A stretch of 64,000 nucleotides of DNA from an uncultured Prevotellaceae bacterium. Lineage in GTDB: Bacteria > Bacteroidota > Bacteroidia > Bacteroidales > Bacteroidaceae. Under the pieces are notes generated by a model. It ran no database searches. It was given only the letters and a program-made list of their open reading frames with translations, and was not told where the DNA came from. The stretch covers positions 62,001 to 126,000 of the forward strand of contig CADCBZ010000012.1 of assembly GCA_902799765.1 (NCBI GenBank). Reading direction: 5' to 3'. The translations under genes were made by a program, and so were the position numbers. This document shows positions 62,562 to 64,000 of the stretch, piece by piece (position 1 is the stretch's first letter; each line of letters starts with the position of its first letter).

Positions 62562-64000
62562 GTGAAAGTGAAAGGTATCATAGTAAGTTTGTGGATGCTT
62601 CTCGCTGCAACGTCGTTGCAAGCGCAGATTACTATTGGCGGCAATGTGTATGGCGGTGGCAATAAGGGCAATGTTGATGGCAATACCACCGTTACTCTGC
62701 GTGCCGGCAATCTGAATAAGGTCTATGGCGGTGCCCGTATGGCTGATGTGGGCGGTAGAGCCTTCGTGAACATCGATGGCGCACATGCTTCTGACTTTAT
62801 GCTGATCAATTACGTCTATGGTGGTAATGATATCTCTGGTACGATCAGTGCTACGAATACGACAGTGCCTGTCGAACTGACCTATAAGACGGTGAACCAT
62901 ATCAACGACTCTTGGAATGCCTTCGTACGTATCTCTACCAAGACTACCGATTCTGGTGCAGAAGCCTCTGGTGCCAAGAAAATCTATATCGGTCAGCTCT
63001 TTGGAGGTGGCAATGGTGACTATGACTATACGACCCAGAGCAATAATCCTTATTATGGTCTTGCAGCTCCAAATTTAGGTAAGACCTATCTCGAACTCTT
63101 GGGAGGCTCTATCGTTAACGCCTTTGGTGGTGGTAACATGGCTACGGTGACGGAAGATGTCGTCATTCATCTGGACAATCCAAGCACGGTGGTGAATCAT
63201 ATTTATGTGAAAGACGGCGTGGAGGTAGACGAGAAAACTGCCGGCAAAGAGGATTTGCTTGTTGAAGACCGTTTTAAGATGATGGGTATTAACTACAAGT
63301 TCACCTATCCAAACAGCGGTGCTTTCCAGATAGGAAACCTCTTCGGTGGCAACAACAAGGTAGATATGACCATCCAGCCTAAGTGGAACTTGTTGGGCGG
63401 TTGGGTGAGAAATCTCTATAGCGGCGGTAACGAGGGACGTATGACCTGTCCGCAGGGTCTGCTACTGCAGATACCGGCAAATTCTACACTCACGGTGGAT
63501 AATGTCTATGGCGGTTGCCGAAAGTCTGATGTGCGTCCGTTGGATGCCGATGGCAACGATGTGCCTAACGCACAGATCCAGTTAGCGGACAATCCAACCG
63601 GTATTCCTGCAGGCTTTGCAGCCCGTACGAGAATCCTCGGTGGTCATGTCAACAATGTGTATGGTGGAAACGATATCTCGGGTAATGTCTATGGTGGTAA
63701 TACAGTGGCAATTCTGACCACTATATATGGTAATGTATATGGTGGCGGCAATGGCTCGTATGCCTATACCGATAACCCGAAATTGAAGAATGAACTCCTC
63801 TGGCGTGACTTCTATTATGACCCTGATAGTGTACTGACAGATGCTGAAAAAGAAGATCTATCAGATTATCCAGAACTTAAGTCTGCTACAGCCCTTAACA
63901 AGGTGCGCCCCAATGCTGAGCAGGTGTCTCTCCTCCTCCGAGGCACGAAAGATAAACCTGTCTTCGTCGAAGGCTCCGTCTTCGTGGGTGGTAATAGTGC
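62562..64000 (+). CDS. Start of a secreted GG-N repeat protein, cut by the window edge
   Basis: GTG 62562 (RBS GGAG at 62550-62553), three bases after the preceding stop, opens a reading frame without a stop to the window end (479 codons). Signal peptide VKGIIVSLWMLLAATSLQA then QITIGGNVYGGGNKGN. About twelve copies of a [NK]-V-Y-G-G-[GNAC] or L-F-G-G-[GN]-N motif recur at irregular 25-60 residue spacing, e.g. NVYGGGN, KVYGGAR, YVYGGND, NVYGGCR. This is the pattern expected for rungs of a beta-solenoid or a cross-linked repeat fibre. Likely an adhesin transported to the surface with the fimbria. Function unknown; total length not visible. Confidence 0.75.
   Translation, partial: MKVKGIIVSLWMLLAATSLQAQITIGGNVYGGGNKGNVDGNTTVTLRAGNLNKVYGGARMADVGGRAFVNIDGAHASDFMLINYVYGGNDISGTISATNTTVPVELTYKTVNHINDSWNAFVRISTKTTDSGAEASGAKKIYIGQLFGGGNGDYDYTTQSNNPYYGLAAPNLGKTYLELLGGSIVNAFGGGNMATVTEDVVIHLDNPSTVVNHIYVKDGVEVDEKTAGKEDLLVEDRFKMMGINYKFTYPNSGAFQIGNLFGGNNKVDMTIQPKWNLLGGWVRNLYSGGNEGRMTCPQGLLLQIPANSTLTVDNVYGGCRKSDVRPLDADGNDVPNAQIQLADNPTGIPAGFAARTRILGGHVNNVYGGNDISGNVYGGNTVAILTTIYGNVYGGGNGSYAYTDNPKLKNELLWRDFYYDPDSVLTDAEKEDLSDYPELKSATALNKVRPNAEQVSLLLRGTKDKPVFVEGSVFVGGNS

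Noticed and set aside
1-64000. tRNA or rRNA genes
   Set aside because: The intergenic stretches were scanned by eye; no acceptor/anticodon-like folds or rRNA signatures were recognised. A dedicated search could still find one.

Overview
The window looks like a chromosome segment of a gut or oral Bacteroidales, most likely a Prevotella-type species. The support is: Bacteroidota-style promoters (TTTG, about 19-20 bases, then TAnnTTTG), type V (Mfa/FimA) fimbrial lipoproteins, a polyene-pigment type gene cluster, a VapE-type primase/helicase gene, an IS1182-like transposase and SusD-free glycosidases with Sec signals. No tRNA, rRNA or CRISPR array was recognised.

1-9466: the distal part of an aryl-polyene/flexirubin-like operon, all on the + strand and tightly coupled: methyltransferase, acyl carrier protein, HtrB-like acyltransferase, two hotdog dehydratases, a thioesterase, a glycosyltransferase-acyltransferase fusion, two CrtI-like FAD oxidoreductases and a last acyltransferase. 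Ketosynthases, ketoreductase and starter-unit genes are not in the window and would have to lie upstream. Just after it (9473-9535) is a scar that joins the beginning and the end of an HU-like gene whose intact copy sits at 35566.

9537-26978: mostly chromosomal housekeeping and envelope genes: DUF2461, a Sde182-type secreted protein, a TerB-DnaJ cochaperone, GH20 hexosaminidase, a NagB-less PIG-L deacetylase, queH, an XRE-cupin/acyl-CoA-ligase pair, ffh, TerB, folD, a tiny TPR protein, an AsmA-like protein, an OmpA lipoprotein-like protein and two secreted proteins.

26965-35964: an accessory island. A VapE-like gene is followed by a roughly 470-bp, two-fold symmetric array of 11-bp iterons and palindromes (29213-29678), then a MntA/HepT toxin-antitoxin pair, a multi-zinc-ribbon GIY-YIG/NUMOD1 nuclease, a PD-(D/E)XK-like protein, small accessory proteins, and a DUF4143-type ATPase with a palindromic operator pair. 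The island ends at an HU-like gene. The iteron array is the most unusual structure in the window.

36118-45498: a 2-oxoacid:ferredoxin oxidoreductase operon (its alpha-subunit gene is broken by an out-of-frame internal deletion), a GH2 beta-galactosidase on the opposite strand, and the branched-chain amino-acid operon ilvD-ilvB-ilvN.

45516-64000: a membrane-spanning TPR/AraC regulator, an IS1182-like element inserted at its stop codon, and a large Mfa-type fimbrial operon: DUF3575/OmpA protein, an Mfa1-like major subunit, an Mfa2/FimB-like anchor, three more Mfa1-like subunits (one with an Asp-rich calcium-type insert), two shorter tip-like lipoproteins, and the start of a secreted GG-N repeat protein that runs off the window end.
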